A program made the position numbers and the translations under genes. Below are positions 21,985 through 33,659 of a DNA stretch of 64,000 bases, piece after piece. The stretch's first letter is position 1. Every line of letters starts with the position of its first letter. This DNA is from Tetrapyrgos nigripes (taxonomy: Eukaryota; Basidiomycota; Agaricomycetes; Agaricales; Campanellaceae): contig JAACJM010000126.1 in NCBI GenBank assembly GCA_013368315.1, forward strand, positions 124,001-188,000. Direction: 5' to 3'. The notes beneath the pieces were generated by a model. That model had not been told where the DNA came from. It searched no databases and saw nothing but the letters and a program-made list of their open reading frames with translations.

Positions 21985-23660
21985 ATGGCCAGTAAACGCT
22001 CGTGCAAAAAACCCCTTTAACGTCGTCTTGTTCATCTCTGGATGAATATGTTTGACGTGGAGGAGGAGGAGGCAAGAAGGTAGGTAGGGGGCGTCTGGGT
22101 TCAATGTTTCAGTGGAGGTAGCAGTGGAGGTAGGCCTTGAGTTCGTGCCTTTTGGTGGTGGCAAGGATGATGTGGATGGGTCTCTCTCTTCCGTATCTGC
22201 ATCTGGAAGAACGCAACGTTTCCGTTTGCGTGCTCGTTTCTTCGGCCCCGACCACGACCCAGTGTCAACGTTGCTTTTATCGACGCCATGTCCACTAACA
22301 CCGTTGGGGTTGTCCACATACATTCCGTCTCCGACCCCATCGCCGTCACCAAACACGTCTCCTTCTACGTCCTCAGCCTGTGGATGACGATTGGCAGTAC
22401 CACTCCCATCGGCTACCAATTTGTCCAATATCCTCCCTCTCCACGCCTCATATTCCTCCTTCAAGGCTTCGTGCCGTTATTTGGGTAGAGTCCTGAACCC
22501 GTGTTTGAAGGCGTCACTCTCAGTGTTCATTGTAGATATGGGAGCGGATGAGGCGTCGGGATCCTTTTTGACCGTGTCGCAATGGGGTTAGGGATGGGCA
22601 GCGGGGGTAGCCATCACAGTAATATTTGCAGCAGTGGTAGTGCTGGTTTTGGAGATGGTCTTCGTCGTCGTAGTGGTAGTCGTTCCACGGTCCCGTTTCC
22701 AAGGCTACCTCTCAACTAACTTAACGTCCTCGAGGTCGGACAGGACGGCGAAAGCGAAACCTTTACAATTTTGGGAAACTGGTTTGTCTTTATCGAGGTG
22801 ATGAGGTGGAAGGAGGATGCCTTCGACGTGGGGGCGTAACCATTGGGATTGAGATTCGGGTTGGATGAGGATGAGGTAGACGAGTCCAATAAGGCCTCGA
22901 CAAACTGCACTATTCCTGGGACTGTTCTGTATGGAATTGGATAAAACGGTCTTTGTCAGAATAATGACAATGTACGCCGTAGAATGGGAAAGACAAAGGG
23001 AGCGAGAAAAAGGTCAAAGAAGAGAAACATATCAGATACACCGTCTTTTCGTCCCAATACTCCTTTGAAAACCTCGCCTGCAGCCCATGCATTCCTGCGT
23101 CTTGGAAGATGAAGACGAGCGTCATGTATGCCAATTTGGTGCAGACAAGACCATCCTGACATCCACTAGATGGGGCACGCATGTCCTCAGTGCTCTGGCA
23201 ACGGCGTTTTCAGATCTTTTGAGTTTGAAAAACTGACGCAAAGAAAGAGGAGTGCTTGAGGATAGGCGGGAGGGATAACTATGCAATGAGAATGGCTATT
23301 AGAATTTTACCAACACCTGAAGGAATAGAGAGTGCGGAAAGAAGACTTACAGCTATCCACATCATCGCCACGGTTCCTGTCACGAGAAGACACTCTATTC
23401 TCTACTTTCCGACGTAGATCCCCATCTGTACAGGGCCCATATCCGAGATAGAAAGCAAAGTAAGGGTAACCAAGTCTTCGTTGGAGTTTGTCGATGTCAA
23501 TGCCAACGTGGAGGACGCCTTTTCGTAGTCCGAGTCGTCGTCGTCGCTGGCCCTGACTTTGCCTTTGACATCTTCAGCTTTTAGAGGATTATGGAGTGCT
23601 TTCTTGCTTTTAGCTACATGGCAAAGGAGCGAGAGGCATCTAGATGCGACTGATGGATTT
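21985..23660 (-). pseudogene. La-related protein pseudogene (copy 2)
   Basis: Degenerate copy of the gene at 60,557-63,085. Recognisable in order on the minus strand: an exon-1 remnant near 23,640-23,405 (HVAKSKKALHNPLKAEDVKG; EDLVTLTLLSISD), then a frameshift where the intact copy reads YALWTDGDLRRK. Exon-2 pieces lie near 23,170-23,020 and exon 3 from about 22,910 (QFVEALLDSS) to 21,985 (LLHVKHIHPEMNKTTLKGFF). Stops and frameshifts occur repeatedly (for example after RTLPK), and the start codon and exon 4 are missing. The 5' end abuts copy 2 of the segmental duplication. Confidence 0.85.
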
Positions 23661-23719
23661 CTGATGTGTGACATGTGTCGAATCGGCGTCAAGGTCCGCT
23701 TGCGCCCGGGCCGTAGCCA

Positions 23720-25170
23720 GACTCCAACTAGAGCCTAACACTAGTCTTGCTAGTCTTCCACTGCAGGCAATGCAGGCCTTTGTCCTTTATATCCTTTCTT
23801 CCAACTTTCCTTGTATTCCATTCTAGGACTTGTACCCATATCAAGGACAATGGATGCAAGAGTCAAAGAACCTGGTCCGCTCAATGCGGTATCGGTGCAG
23901 TATTTGTCACCGTAGACTCTTATAAGGGGCCAGAACTCTCCGTCTCACCTTCATCTTCTTATCCTACTCTTTTAAGGCCAATACACAGCCGTTGCTTCTC
24001 TCTTCTCAAATCCAAAGTTTCGCTGACACGCTGCCAACAAGTTGCGATGCCAACCGGTCCACCGACACCTCAAGAGGTTCGCAGAGCTGCTCGTGCAGCT
24101 ATCAACATCTTTGAGAGCAACGACATGGCGTGCTGTCTCTTTGGCAGCCTGGCTTGTCATGTCTATGGAATGAGATATCGGGATCCTAAGGTGAGTCTAC
24201 TGTACTGCTATCTGCTTAGACCAACTAGTAATGAATCATTTGCTCTTGCACCATTCAATGCCACTCAATGCCACCATGATCACCACCGACGCCCTGTCTC
24301 CGCTCCTCTCTCACGTTTCTCTCTGTCTACCACCAGGATGTCGACCTCATCGTCCTCAAGGACCAGGGAAATGACCCTGAAGAGCTTAAACAACTCCTTG
24401 TCGCCTCCGACGACAGATTCTACCTCATCGACTCTATCAACCCCGATGCCACCTACAAAGTCCTCTACTTCTCCCTCCTTACTAATCGGCGTGGCCGACA
24501 GCGAAGTTGTAAAGTCGACATCCTCACCACCGGGCGTACCACCACCCTTAATATCCCTCCCGTTCCTCCGGAATGTATCACCTACGTCGCTCCGTTTACG
24601 AAAGACGATAATCGGTTACCTGTTATGCCGTTGTTAGCGTTGTTGATGATGAAGTTGCAGGGATGGGCAGACCATAAACATTCGAGGGAGGGACATAAGC
24701 AGAAGAAGGTTGGACAGGATGTGAGGGATGTTGATGCGTTGTTGGAGATTGTGCTGAATGAGTGGGATGTGCATTTGGAGAATCAGGAAGAGAGGTGGCT
24801 GCCTCGGTGGTTTGTGAAAGACTCAAAGGAGAGGGTGGATGAGTATTTGAAGAAGTTTCCGGGGAAGAAGGAGGGTTGGGAGAGGTTGGGGTTTTGAAGG
24901 ATTTATTGTGAAATATTAATGGTTATGACGCTTTCTTGTTCTCGTTATGGACAGTACTGAGTATCTACGGTCATATCATCTCTAGAGCTTCTAATTCTAA
25001 TGTCATTCTATGTGTCGTATTGAGCGTCGCCGAAAGCTTCAACTTGCTATGGTTACTCTCATGCTCTGTATTTCTGCATACCCCAGAGGAAGGTTTAGTA
25101 GTATGAGGCGGGGATGCACGTCCAAGCGAGGACGTAGGGGAAGACGGTCGAGAATCGGTCGAGAGAGAAG
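23720..25170 (+). repeat. Segmental duplication, copy 2
   Basis: Second copy of the block at 9,830-11,260, in the same orientation and about 13.9 kb downstream. It includes the promoter, the nucleotidyltransferase-like gene and about 270 bp of 3' flank. Confidence 0.75.
24047..24897 (+). CDS. Nucleotidyltransferase-like protein, copy 2
   Basis: Exons 24047-24190 and 24337-24897 (GTGAGT donor, CACCAG acceptor, phase 0); 234 residues. The architecture matches the paralog at 10138: helix AARAAINIFESNDM, CCLFGSLACHVYG with the GS motif, then DVDLIVLKDQ at the start of exon 2, CKVDILTTGR, and PVMPLLALLMMKLQGWADH. Active-site residues G-S and D-x-D are conserved in both copies, and no stop or frameshift is present. 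Substitutions cluster in the middle of exon 2 and at the C-terminus. Both copies staying open while the neighbouring membrane-protein copy has decayed suggests selection on this gene. The promoter lacks the TATATAG of copy 1. Confidence 0.82.
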
Positions 25171-25229
25171 GAACGCGGACCCATGATCAAGTTGTGCGTT
25201 CCGAGAAAGGAAGAGTTGGTGTATAGGGG

Positions 25230-25598
25230 CTCAGTAAAATCAAAGTCAAAGTTGTTGTATGAGTTGAAGCACGGTACACCAACTGGCTGGAATGTCAGTA
25301 GGACATTAGGGTGACTCTCCCCTGGCTATCGATTGAACGCCTTCAATGGAGTGACCACCATAGAAGGAAAGTACCAACCTAAAGAATGAGTATGTCGGTT
25401 TTGCCGAACCCACCTTGAAACGCCGGAACACACCCTATTGGGATGCAGCCATGAGTCCCTCAGAGAGCTAAGAAATGAATTCCTTACTTGGTTCTATGCG
25501 GAAACCTGCTTGGGTTTGAAGAGTAATAGTCTCGGTACCAGACTGACTACGCGAAATTGGGTAGTCAGTCTAGTACTACCGAGACTAGAAGAGTAAAA
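25230..25598 (+). mobile_element. Non-LTR (LINE) retrotransposon 3' fragment
   Basis: Frame ending at 25,598 reads CRFCRTHLETPEHTLLGCSH (from about 25,408) then ELRNEFLTWFYAETC. The CxxC..H..C zinc-knuckle with ETPEHTLLGC is the signature that closes ORF2 of fungal LINEs, after the RT and RNase H domains. Upstream about 170 bases show weak remains of the preceding domain with a stop (TGA) just before the knuckle. No RT core remains. Confidence 0.7.
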
Positions 25599-25928
25599 CT
25601 CGCAACTCGCAACTCGACGTCAGGAACGTCAGGCGAACATCGACGCGTAGTACTATCAGAAAGCTTCAAAAAGGGGTTTGTTCACGACATCTTCCTGCGA
25701 GATTGCCGCCGTTCAGGCCTTTCACGGCGGTTTCTACGATTTGGGCTTCCACGGACATTTCATGGATTTCAGAAGCACTTTCTACGTCTCATTACACGGA
25801 TATCCATGTCTAGCCATCAGGAATATCACTGACTCGGTTGGTGGTGTAGCTGGCACGGTTGTAAAGGCTTAGGCCCAGGCAAGATTTTGGGCAGAAATCG
25901 TAATGATACTTAAAGGAGCAGGAGATTT

Positions 25929-26596
25929 TTAAGGCTCAGGAGGGAGCACTACCTGTGAACCAGTGGATGATGGTTGTGACAAAGACTGGGGAAATTGGGA
26001 AGAAGATAAGCAAGGTTGAGAAGAAGATGAATGTTGAGAAGGGAGTATTGAAAGTTGGGAAGCAGTACCAGCACGAAAGGCATTGGCACCAGTGGCAATC
26101 TTGTCATCAATGAGGATGAACATGTCATTGTACCATAGAAAAGGTGTTGTGTGCCATTTTGCATCATCAGGGAATTTCTATAAGATAATAAGCAAGGGAA
26201 AGGCACAAAAACAGACAGTTATCATGATCTACCTCAAGATGATGGTCCCACCATTCATCAGTTGCTACAACCATCTGCTTCTGCTCATCCTAACCAAAGC
26301 CTGATGCCTTAGTATGTATAATGAACAGCATTGTACTGACCCTTCAACTGCACAACGGTTAGTAAGACATATACACCAGAAAGCCAATGAAAAGTACATA
26401 CAGTGCCATACTTGTCTGAGCACTTCTTTGGGTTCTTCTCAGCTCCCTCCTGTGAGCCCTCAGTGATGATGCATCTACTGACAGCAGTCCAAGTGTCTGG
26501 TTTCCAACTGCTCTGTGATTAGTTGCCTAGGGCCTTCTGGTTCTTCAACTCATCTATCATGATGTCCACATCACTGTTGGACCATTTTGCCCACAT
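25929..26596 (-). pseudogene. Myb/SANT-like DNA-binding domain pseudogene
   Basis: Minus-strand remnant of a family common in Agaricomycetes. MWAKWSNSDVDIMIDELKNQ at 26,596 is followed by a TAA, where CAA is expected. Then come SWKPDTWTAVSRCI and GAEKNPKKCSDKYGT, intron-like breaks, ASGFGWDEQKQMVVATDEWWDHHLE with an extra base, and KFPDDAKWHTTPF. The end is FILIDDKIATGANAFRAGTA with a Ser/Gln-rich tail to 25,929. In-frame stops and shifts show that it is dead. Intact relatives carry one Trp-rich helix-turn-helix and may be domesticated transposon proteins. Confidence 0.7.
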
Positions 26597-27746
26597 GAGA
26601 GAGGATGTAGAATAGAAAATTAAAAGAGTGACCACAGGTGGGTGATTTGGAAGAAGCACGGGATGAGAAGAAAGGAAGAAAGGGCATGTGGAAAAGCTGT
26701 CCTGTACACAGCATGACACTACCTCGACTTTTTACTGAACATGCCACATTTGGGCTAAAGTTTGACATCCATCCAAAGTGCCAAGACTGCTGTATTGTAT
26801 TAGTTGGATCTAGATCAGATTTTTACCAAACAGGCTCTTATGATTTCTCTAGTTTTATTCTACAAATACATGATGTTCTACCCCTAGATACTTGTAATGC
26901 TTACTTATTTACCCATATATAGTTCCCAATATGCAGTTCCCATTTATTTTGTGTATCCTCTCACTTCAGTCATTGTTGCTCAAGTTCAGTTCAAGCATAG
27001 CAATCAGGAAATCTGGTGGCATCAGTCCTATCCAGATTGCCATTAACTGGGTATTATTTCTACTACAGGGTCACTATCTTCCCTAAGAAACTATCAGCTG
27101 GTCAATTGATGTTTACTTGAGGTGTTTGCTTATGTATTCCCACAGGTCCCCGCAAGGTCCCCGCAGGTGGCTGTGCATCTGCGGGGACCCCTACAAATGT
27201 TAAAGTCAATTATCTTATATACATGCTCAGACATGAGTGCTGATACTACGGATTGCCCAATAATGAAAAATGCATAGAGCAAGCCTCTCGAAAAGATGTG
27301 TGAAAAACAGACCAGAAATTGCTGAAGCCAGCTGTTGCTGTTCTCACTTGACACTTTTGCAAGGAGCTATGCTCGTAAGGGTGAATAAATGTCCTGTTGG
27401 GACTTGAGATCCTTTTATAGAAAGAATCTGTATGAGTATAGCAAACAAACATGAAAAAAAGCGAAATTGTGGCTGTGCTTATCCCTCTTTTTTGATGATT
27501 TTTACATTTTCTTTGCATTGAATATACCAGCTTCAAGACAATTCTGAGTTTATTTATATAGTTTCTACAGTACAGGAAGTCATATATGATAAATTTAGAT
27601 GGTACCCACAAATTAGAGCCAGGTCCCTGCAGCCCTGCAGATTTAGGTATACTGCTCACCAACTCACAGACTCATGAACTCACATGGCTTTCAGGTGCTT
27701 GTGCAAGTGGCTGTGAGTGCCCGTGGGTGATTTGCTGAAAGCCTGA

Positions 27747-28987
27747 TGTCTACTTGATGCCAGTGTGAATGTGTCTGTGGGAAGGAGTCTCTTTGCCTTT
27801 AGTAATACTCTCCATGGAATGAGTATGTACGTTGATAGGCTGTGTTCAGCTCACTGGAGTTAGAAAAGGCCACCAGTGTATAGTGGATTGGAGGAATACC
27901 AACCAAGCTGAAGTCATTTACACCTATGGAACTGTAGCTCAGTGGTTAGAGCACTCCAGTACAAGTGATGAGGTCACAGGTTTGATTCCTGTCAGTACCA
28001 CTTCTGTTACTTTACATGTCTGGATCAGCATCAGTCTTATCAATGTTCAGGACAAAACTTCTGGAATCAACCCTCATGTTGACGTTTAATGGTATGTGGC
28101 TACCTCTAGTATGTACAGCAGTTGAAAAACTGGCTTTTTCCGTTAGGAGCAGAAGTCAGTATGCTGGCAGACTCTTTTGGCACCCTCAATTCTTCAAACA
28201 CCATTACATACCAATTGGATAACCAGCCACTGGTTGGATTGCGTTTGACTTCTCCCAGTTCAGGGTCAGGGAATGAAACCCTGATAAATCCTGACAAGTT
28301 CTTACTCAAGTGTCTGTCTCTTTCCCCAGGTCAACATACCTCAGTCATTCAGCATAATGGAAGGAATGGGATGCCCATGATGGTGGATACATTCTTTGTT
28401 CAATCTCTCAGTTTTAAGTCACCGATATCCTTACTTCCAACGTCAATAGTACCTCCACCTATGGAAACATCCAATCCAATCATGCCCATTTCTTGTTCTG
28501 ACCATCATTTAAAGGGTGGAGAAATTGATGGAATTGCTGGTGGTTTGAGTGTATTTCTGATCCTCACCACGCCATTGTTGTGGATATGGCTGAGAAAGTG
28601 AAAAAAGAGTTGTAAAGAAAAGATGTTGGAGCCTACACCTTTTGTCACAGTTGGGGGACTTGATTTTAACTCATATGAAGATTAAAGTTCTCATTGAATA
28701 GCATCATCGAAACATTTACATGACTCAAGTAGCTGTAATCAGGATAAATCAGATGATACAATGAACCAGTTACGCTGGGGAAATTTGAAGTTGCAACAGA
28801 GAGTGGTGATTCTTCTTGGGCAGAGCCAGTCTTCCTTGCAGCCTTCGACTCTGGAAAATCAGTGTACTAGAGAGCCTAGAGAGCCTAGGATTCATATGGA
28901 TAGCAGATGGAGGATGGGGCAGGATGATTTAGCTTCGAATCATTTGGATGAGACAGAAGAGGTTCCTCCAAATTACACAGAAGTATA
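27747..28987 (+). pseudogene. Decayed copy of the mucin-like membrane protein
   Basis: Copy of the gene at 14,342. A 27-base remnant of exon 1 (27,747-27,773) is followed by unrelated DNA replacing nearly all of exon 2. From about 28,050 the copy resumes with the end of exon 2, the intron and exon 3. Stops include TGA at 28,599 (TGG in the intact gene) and TAA/TGA near 28,683-28,697 (CAA and CGA in the intact gene). Most differences are C-to-T or G-to-A, often at CpG. The PTSIP stalk is reduced to one unit. The transmembrane segment and the C-terminus EEVPPNYTEV are still readable. Confidence 0.88.
27928..28000 (+). ncRNA. tRNA-like sequence (tRNA pseudogene or SINE head)
   Basis: Seventy-three bases fold as a near-complete cloverleaf. 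The acceptor GGAACTG/CAGTACC has 6 of 7 pairs, the D stem GCTC/GAGC is perfect, and the T stem ACAGG/CCTGT is perfect with loop TTTGATT; a terminal A follows. The A-box (TAGCTCAGTGG) and B-box-like (GGTTTGATTCC) promoters are present. The anticodon stem is poor (3 of 5 pairs) and the loop would give ACA after U33. The mismatches and an unusual anticodon argue for a tRNA-derived element rather than a working tRNA. It lies in the DNA that replaced exon 2 of the membrane-protein pseudogene. Confidence 0.5.
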
Positions 28988-29837
28988 ACTAGATACATCA
29001 TACCTGTGATACATATGTAGTTGCAGGAGGAGGAAGGAGTGTATTTTTATGATTTCATGTGTCCAGTAGGTATCAAACCTTATCATTTTCAAGTTGCAGG
29101 AGCACTACCAAGTGCCAACTGACACAATGCAAAAGTTTTCATCTCGCGCAGACACATCAAAGCGGCTTCACATAAGCTGGACACTTTTCTCCTTGTGTTG
29201 CTCATTGGACCTATGTAGGTCTTCAGCTCTTATGAAAGGGCTGTGGGCCAATGCTGCGTGTGGCGAGAATGAGCCGTCTCCATTCATCCTACCCCATTCA
29301 GATACCTCAGTCAGCTCTAAATGCCACTCACTTGTATGATACAATGAGAAGAGATAGAGAAAGGCAGTGAAGTGCTACCTTTAGAGAATGATTGATATAA
29401 GTATGAGAGATGAGAGGAGACATCATTTAAGCCATGAGAGAACAGGCGCTAAAAGATATATAGATGCACCTGTTGAAGCACTGGCTTTGAAGGATACCTT
29501 GAAGAGTTGAAGCAGCTTTGGCAGCTGGAACCGAGGAAGGTATTGAATTACAAGTAAAACACGAAATGGAGAAAAATGCAACGCACTGGGACACGGACAA
29601 AAAATTCGAAGCAGCTCTGTGAATGAGTGAACATAATGCATTACTGGAGTCCCTGGTGCATCAACGGAGGAAGATATTGGAATGAGCAGGTGAAAAGTGG
29701 CATGTTAGCTCTCAATAAGGAGAACGGGCTTATATATGTTTCATGGAAGGAAAGGTATTAACACAGCCACACAGATAAATTCGGTCCAACCCGTTTATCG
29801 GACGGATAGATGGGACCGTTTAAACATAGCCACAAGC

Positions 29838-29884
29838 AGGATCTGAGTGTAATAAACTCAGCCTCATTTCATTCGGCCTCGTAA
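29838..29884. mobile_element. Right end of a TTACGAGGCC-type MITE
   Basis: Reads inward as TTACGAGGCCGAATGAAATG then AGGCTGAGTTTATTACACTC, closely matching the ends of the element at 18,863-19,579. No matching left end was found, so it is probably truncated. Confidence 0.5.
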
Positions 29885-30518
29885 TCATTTTGCAAAAGCT
29901 GACATGAGGCAAAAGATTTCATCTCGCACAGACCCATCACACTTCACATGAGCTGTACAATTTCCTTGGTCTTCTTGCACTTTAATCAGGTTAGTAAACC
30001 ATAATTATTAGTGAGATAAGGCTAATTATCTTGTCGCTGCGTTTGATGAAATTTCGGGCGAGATTGAGTAGGGGGATCACGGGGAGCCCTGAAACAGCGA
30101 CTCCCCTGCGTACGATTTTATTTTTGAGTACATGCGACTTGGTAAAGGCTGATACAAAAAAACAGATGTAAATAAAATGGGAGTGGAGGGCGGGTAATGC
30201 AAAACAACTGAGTAATACTGCGAGAATACTAGTGAGTGATGAATGGAGAAAGAAAGAATGATAAGAGACGTACCCGAGAGACTCGTGAGTGGCAAATGGG
30301 GAAAGAAAGAATGAGATGGGGAAAACGAGTCTCTCGGGGCTATAAGTACATGGTAAGTTGTTAACGGCGAGATCAAGTCTTAGACATAGAGTGGAGCAAA
30401 ACGAATATCACAGGAAAAAGACAAAACGAAGAATTTAATCAAGTAAGGGGAAAAGACTCTGGAAATTTTTGTGGAAAGGAGGATAAAGTAAAACGGGGGT
30501 CAAATTTCGAGAAAGGCC

Positions 30519-30660
30519 GGCGCCTAAGTCACGGAGGCAAGATATACGTTGAGCCGCTGAGGCTAGGCCACGGAGGCGAGACGATGGCCATGAAGGCTTA
30601 GCCACAGAGGCGTAACAATGGCCACGGAGGCATGACGATGAGGACGGCGAGTCTTACGCA
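30519..30660 (+). repeat. GGCCACGGAGGC minisatellite
   Basis: Degenerate tandem units of about 24-30 bases with core GGCCACGGAGGCGAGACGAT; at least five are recognisable. CpG-rich, unlike the flanking DNA. Confidence 0.65.
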
Positions 30661-31042
30661 CGGAGCGTTGAGACGAATGATAAGCGAAATTATGAGTAGT
30701 ACTTACGACGATAATTAGACCTTTGTAAAGTAGTCTTTAAAACACAACAAAATTTTTATCTCATGCAGATTTTTCTAGCCCTCTCCCACATAACACTTTT
30801 GAAACAGTACTGTAAGTGCCACATATTGAATTCATTCAATTTCCACTAATCTTATGGAGTGATTTTTGTCGGGCACAATAACAAAGACTGATGTTTTTTA
30901 TCCTATTACACATCTTGATGGCATTAACTGACTATTTTTTCACAGTACTGGTGCAATATCACTTCATTACGCCAGATCAGTTGTTATGGGTGGAGAAGAG
31001 CATCATGCTAGGTTCCCTAAGAGAATAAATTCAGGCTATAAA

Positions 31043-31356
31043 AAACTAAAGCCCTCTCAGCAAATGTTTTCAAATATGTCAAATTCTCAAATCTACAACT
31101 CAACACTGTCATACACACTGTCAATAACTTTTACAGTAAGTGCTATCTGTCACTAAATATAAAAACTAACATGACTTATGGGTATTTAAGCTGACCCTGA
31201 AACTAAAGCCCTCTCAGCAAATGTTTTCAAATATGTCAAATTCTCAAATCTACAACTCAACACTGTCATACACACTGTCAATAACTTTTACAGTAAGTGC
31301 TATCTGTCACTAAATATAAAAACTAACATGACTTATGAGTATTTAAGCTGACCCTG
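31043..31356 (+). repeat. 157-bp tandem duplication
   Basis: 31043-31199 and 31200-31356 are nearly identical direct copies; the only difference noticed by eye is GGGTATTTAAG versus GAGTATTTAAG. Ends immediately upstream of the NACHT-WD40 pseudogene. Confidence 0.9.
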
Positions 31357-32274
31357 ATCTTGCCATTTTGAAGGAAAAGCTTCAACCAATTATGAACCCA
31401 GCAAAAATGCTGGTTCCATGTATGAAAGGAACCAGAGTCCAGCTCTTGCAAGATCCTTGTGAATGGGGACTTCAACCAGATAGTAAAGTAGCCTGGATAT
31501 CTGGTATTGCAGGCAGTGGAAAAAGTGTTGTTGCAGTCTCTCTTGCCTCAGAGATCAGAGATAAGGTGACTGAAATTAGGCTTGCACTGACTTTCCACTG
31601 TGTCAAAGGCCAGGACACTAGCGACATTTCTTTTCCAGTCCCTACTATCTGCTATAAGCTAGCAGAGATATCCAAAGCTATGGCAACTCATTGATTGAAA
31701 TATTCCAGAAGGATAAATCTCTGAATGATATTGGAATACCACTTGAAGAGCAGCTGGAGAGATTTCTTGATACCAAACTTTTTGAGAAACAGATGTGTGG
31801 TGGGGTAGTGTTCATCATTGATGTATTGGATGAATGGGGAGGACCAAAGAATCAAGCAATTCTGATCCAATCATTGATTGCAAAATCACAGCAACTCTTC
31901 TTCCTTAGAATCATAATCATGAGCTGTCCAGAAAATGTCATTGAAAGCATCATGGTAAATGAGGAATTTGAGAGGCTGTAAAGCAGTTTGATCTCACCAA
32001 GCAGTATGATGCAGCCTCTGATATTCAAACTGTAGTCAAATACAGATTGAAGGATTTTCAACTCAGTGGGAGCCACATTTGGAAATTGAACAGAAAAGCT
32101 GATGGATTATTCATCTGGATCACCACAGCCTTGACATTCGTTGAAGAGGGGCTTGATAAGCATCACAACCTAGAGATTATTCTTAGTATAAAGTAAGGAA
32201 TGAGTACAGATGATAACCCTTACAACAATCTTTACAACTTGTATGAAAAAGTTGTCCAGGAATGTGTCAAGAAT

Positions 32275-32692
32275 GTTGTCACTTAGCAAATAACCACCCA
32301 AGTCACATGATGAACAAGATAGATTGACCGATTACAGTGAGACGAGAGAGAGGGAAAGATACAGAGAGATAATAGAGGCGAAGAAAGGATGAGTAGCTGA
32401 CTATGCTCAACACTGCACTGTACTGAGAGCGGAGTGGAGACGAAGTGAACAGACTAAGGAACTAACTACAAGTCCTCTGGTATATATGTAAAAGAAGTGA
32501 ATTGAGAATAAGTGAATAAGTGAGAATGTCCATGGAGATAGGAATCGAAGGAAATAAATGATGTATATGTCAGATCAAGTGATGGTAACCGTAGTCAGAG
32601 AAGGTGATGGTGAGAAAGATGAGAGAAATGAATAGTAGTCTGTGGAGTTAAGAAATGAATAGGGAGGTGAATAGAGCGGCGATTCGTGACAG
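32275..32692. mobile_element. Insertion in the NACHT-WD40 pseudogene
   Basis: About 418 bases of purine-rich DNA unrelated to the surrounding coding remnant. It starts TGTCAC and ends GTGACA, with GAATG on both outer sides. Too short to encode a transposase. Limits are tentative. Confidence 0.4.
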
Positions 32693-33659
32693 AATGCTTC
32701 AAACTGTGAAAAGAACAGGACTATTTTAGAGAAGTCATGTCAGTACTGCTCACTGTGGTGGAACCTGTGTCTGTCAGCACAACTATTTGGCTGTTGAATG
32801 GGAGAGTTCCAGCTGAAATTGTAAAAGAGATACTCAGATGGCTTAGATCTGTGATTTTCAGCAGAGATGAAAATTTATTCTATCACCTCTCATTCAAGGA
32901 ATTCCTAACCTACAAAGGCAATAAGCAACCTTTGAGTGAACATCCAACTTGGAGTCATCAAGACCTGCTTGAAACTTGTATGAAAATTATGATAAAGGAG
33001 CTAAAGTTTAATATATGCAAACTGGAATCATCAGTGATTGAAAATGCAGCTATCCAGAATCCCCGTCATATATTTCAGCACATCTCCAATATAGCTGTGT
33101 ATCTTGGGGAAGCCACCTACTAAGAGCTATGGAAATTTCTCATCATGTTCAAGGCTATATAAAACAAATGATAAAGGGGAAATGGCTCATCTACTGGATT
33201 GAATGTATAAGCCTGTTGGGTAAAGTCAATCTAATGATTGACATCAGTGCCAGCATAAAATCTTGGGCAGAAAGTATAAAGGTAAGTTTAAGCTACAAAG
33301 TAAACACTTAGTTCAGATCATATATCAATTTGATAGGACTATGAGATTATAACCTTGGCTGAAAGTATCAGAAATTTATGTGATAAATTCCAGGCCCCAT
33401 TGAGTCAATCAACACCACATTTATATATCACAGCATTAGCCATGGCATCAAAATTTAAATGGTTTAAAGTTGCAGATATACATCTGAAAAAGACAATCAG
33501 ACTTGATAACTTGGCTTTTGAGATATCACTGCATCAAAGTGGTCCTGTTTACTCTATGGCTTACTGTCCAGATGGGATGCATATAGCTACAAGTGGAAAG
33601 AGCATCAGCATATGGAATGCTAAGACTGGGCAGTCAGTGAGTAGTGAAAAGCATGGGTT

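Larger units (their letters stand above)
28990..31042. other. Repeat-rich intergenic DNA
   Basis: No gene was seen. It contains the motif ATGAAAGGGCTGTGGGCC at 29,232 and two similar stretches around GCAAAAG(T/A)TTTCATCTCGC at 29,129 and 29,912. A MITE right end lies at 29,884, a repeated AGAAAGAATGA block occurs at 30,247 and 30,304, and a GGCCACGGAGGC array at 30,519-30,660. Confidence 0.5.

Noticed and set aside
27928..28000. Functional tRNA gene with anticodon ACA
   Set aside because: Only three of five anticodon-stem pairs form, the acceptor has a mismatch, and ACA is not a usual eukaryotic anticodon; annotated as tRNA-like instead.
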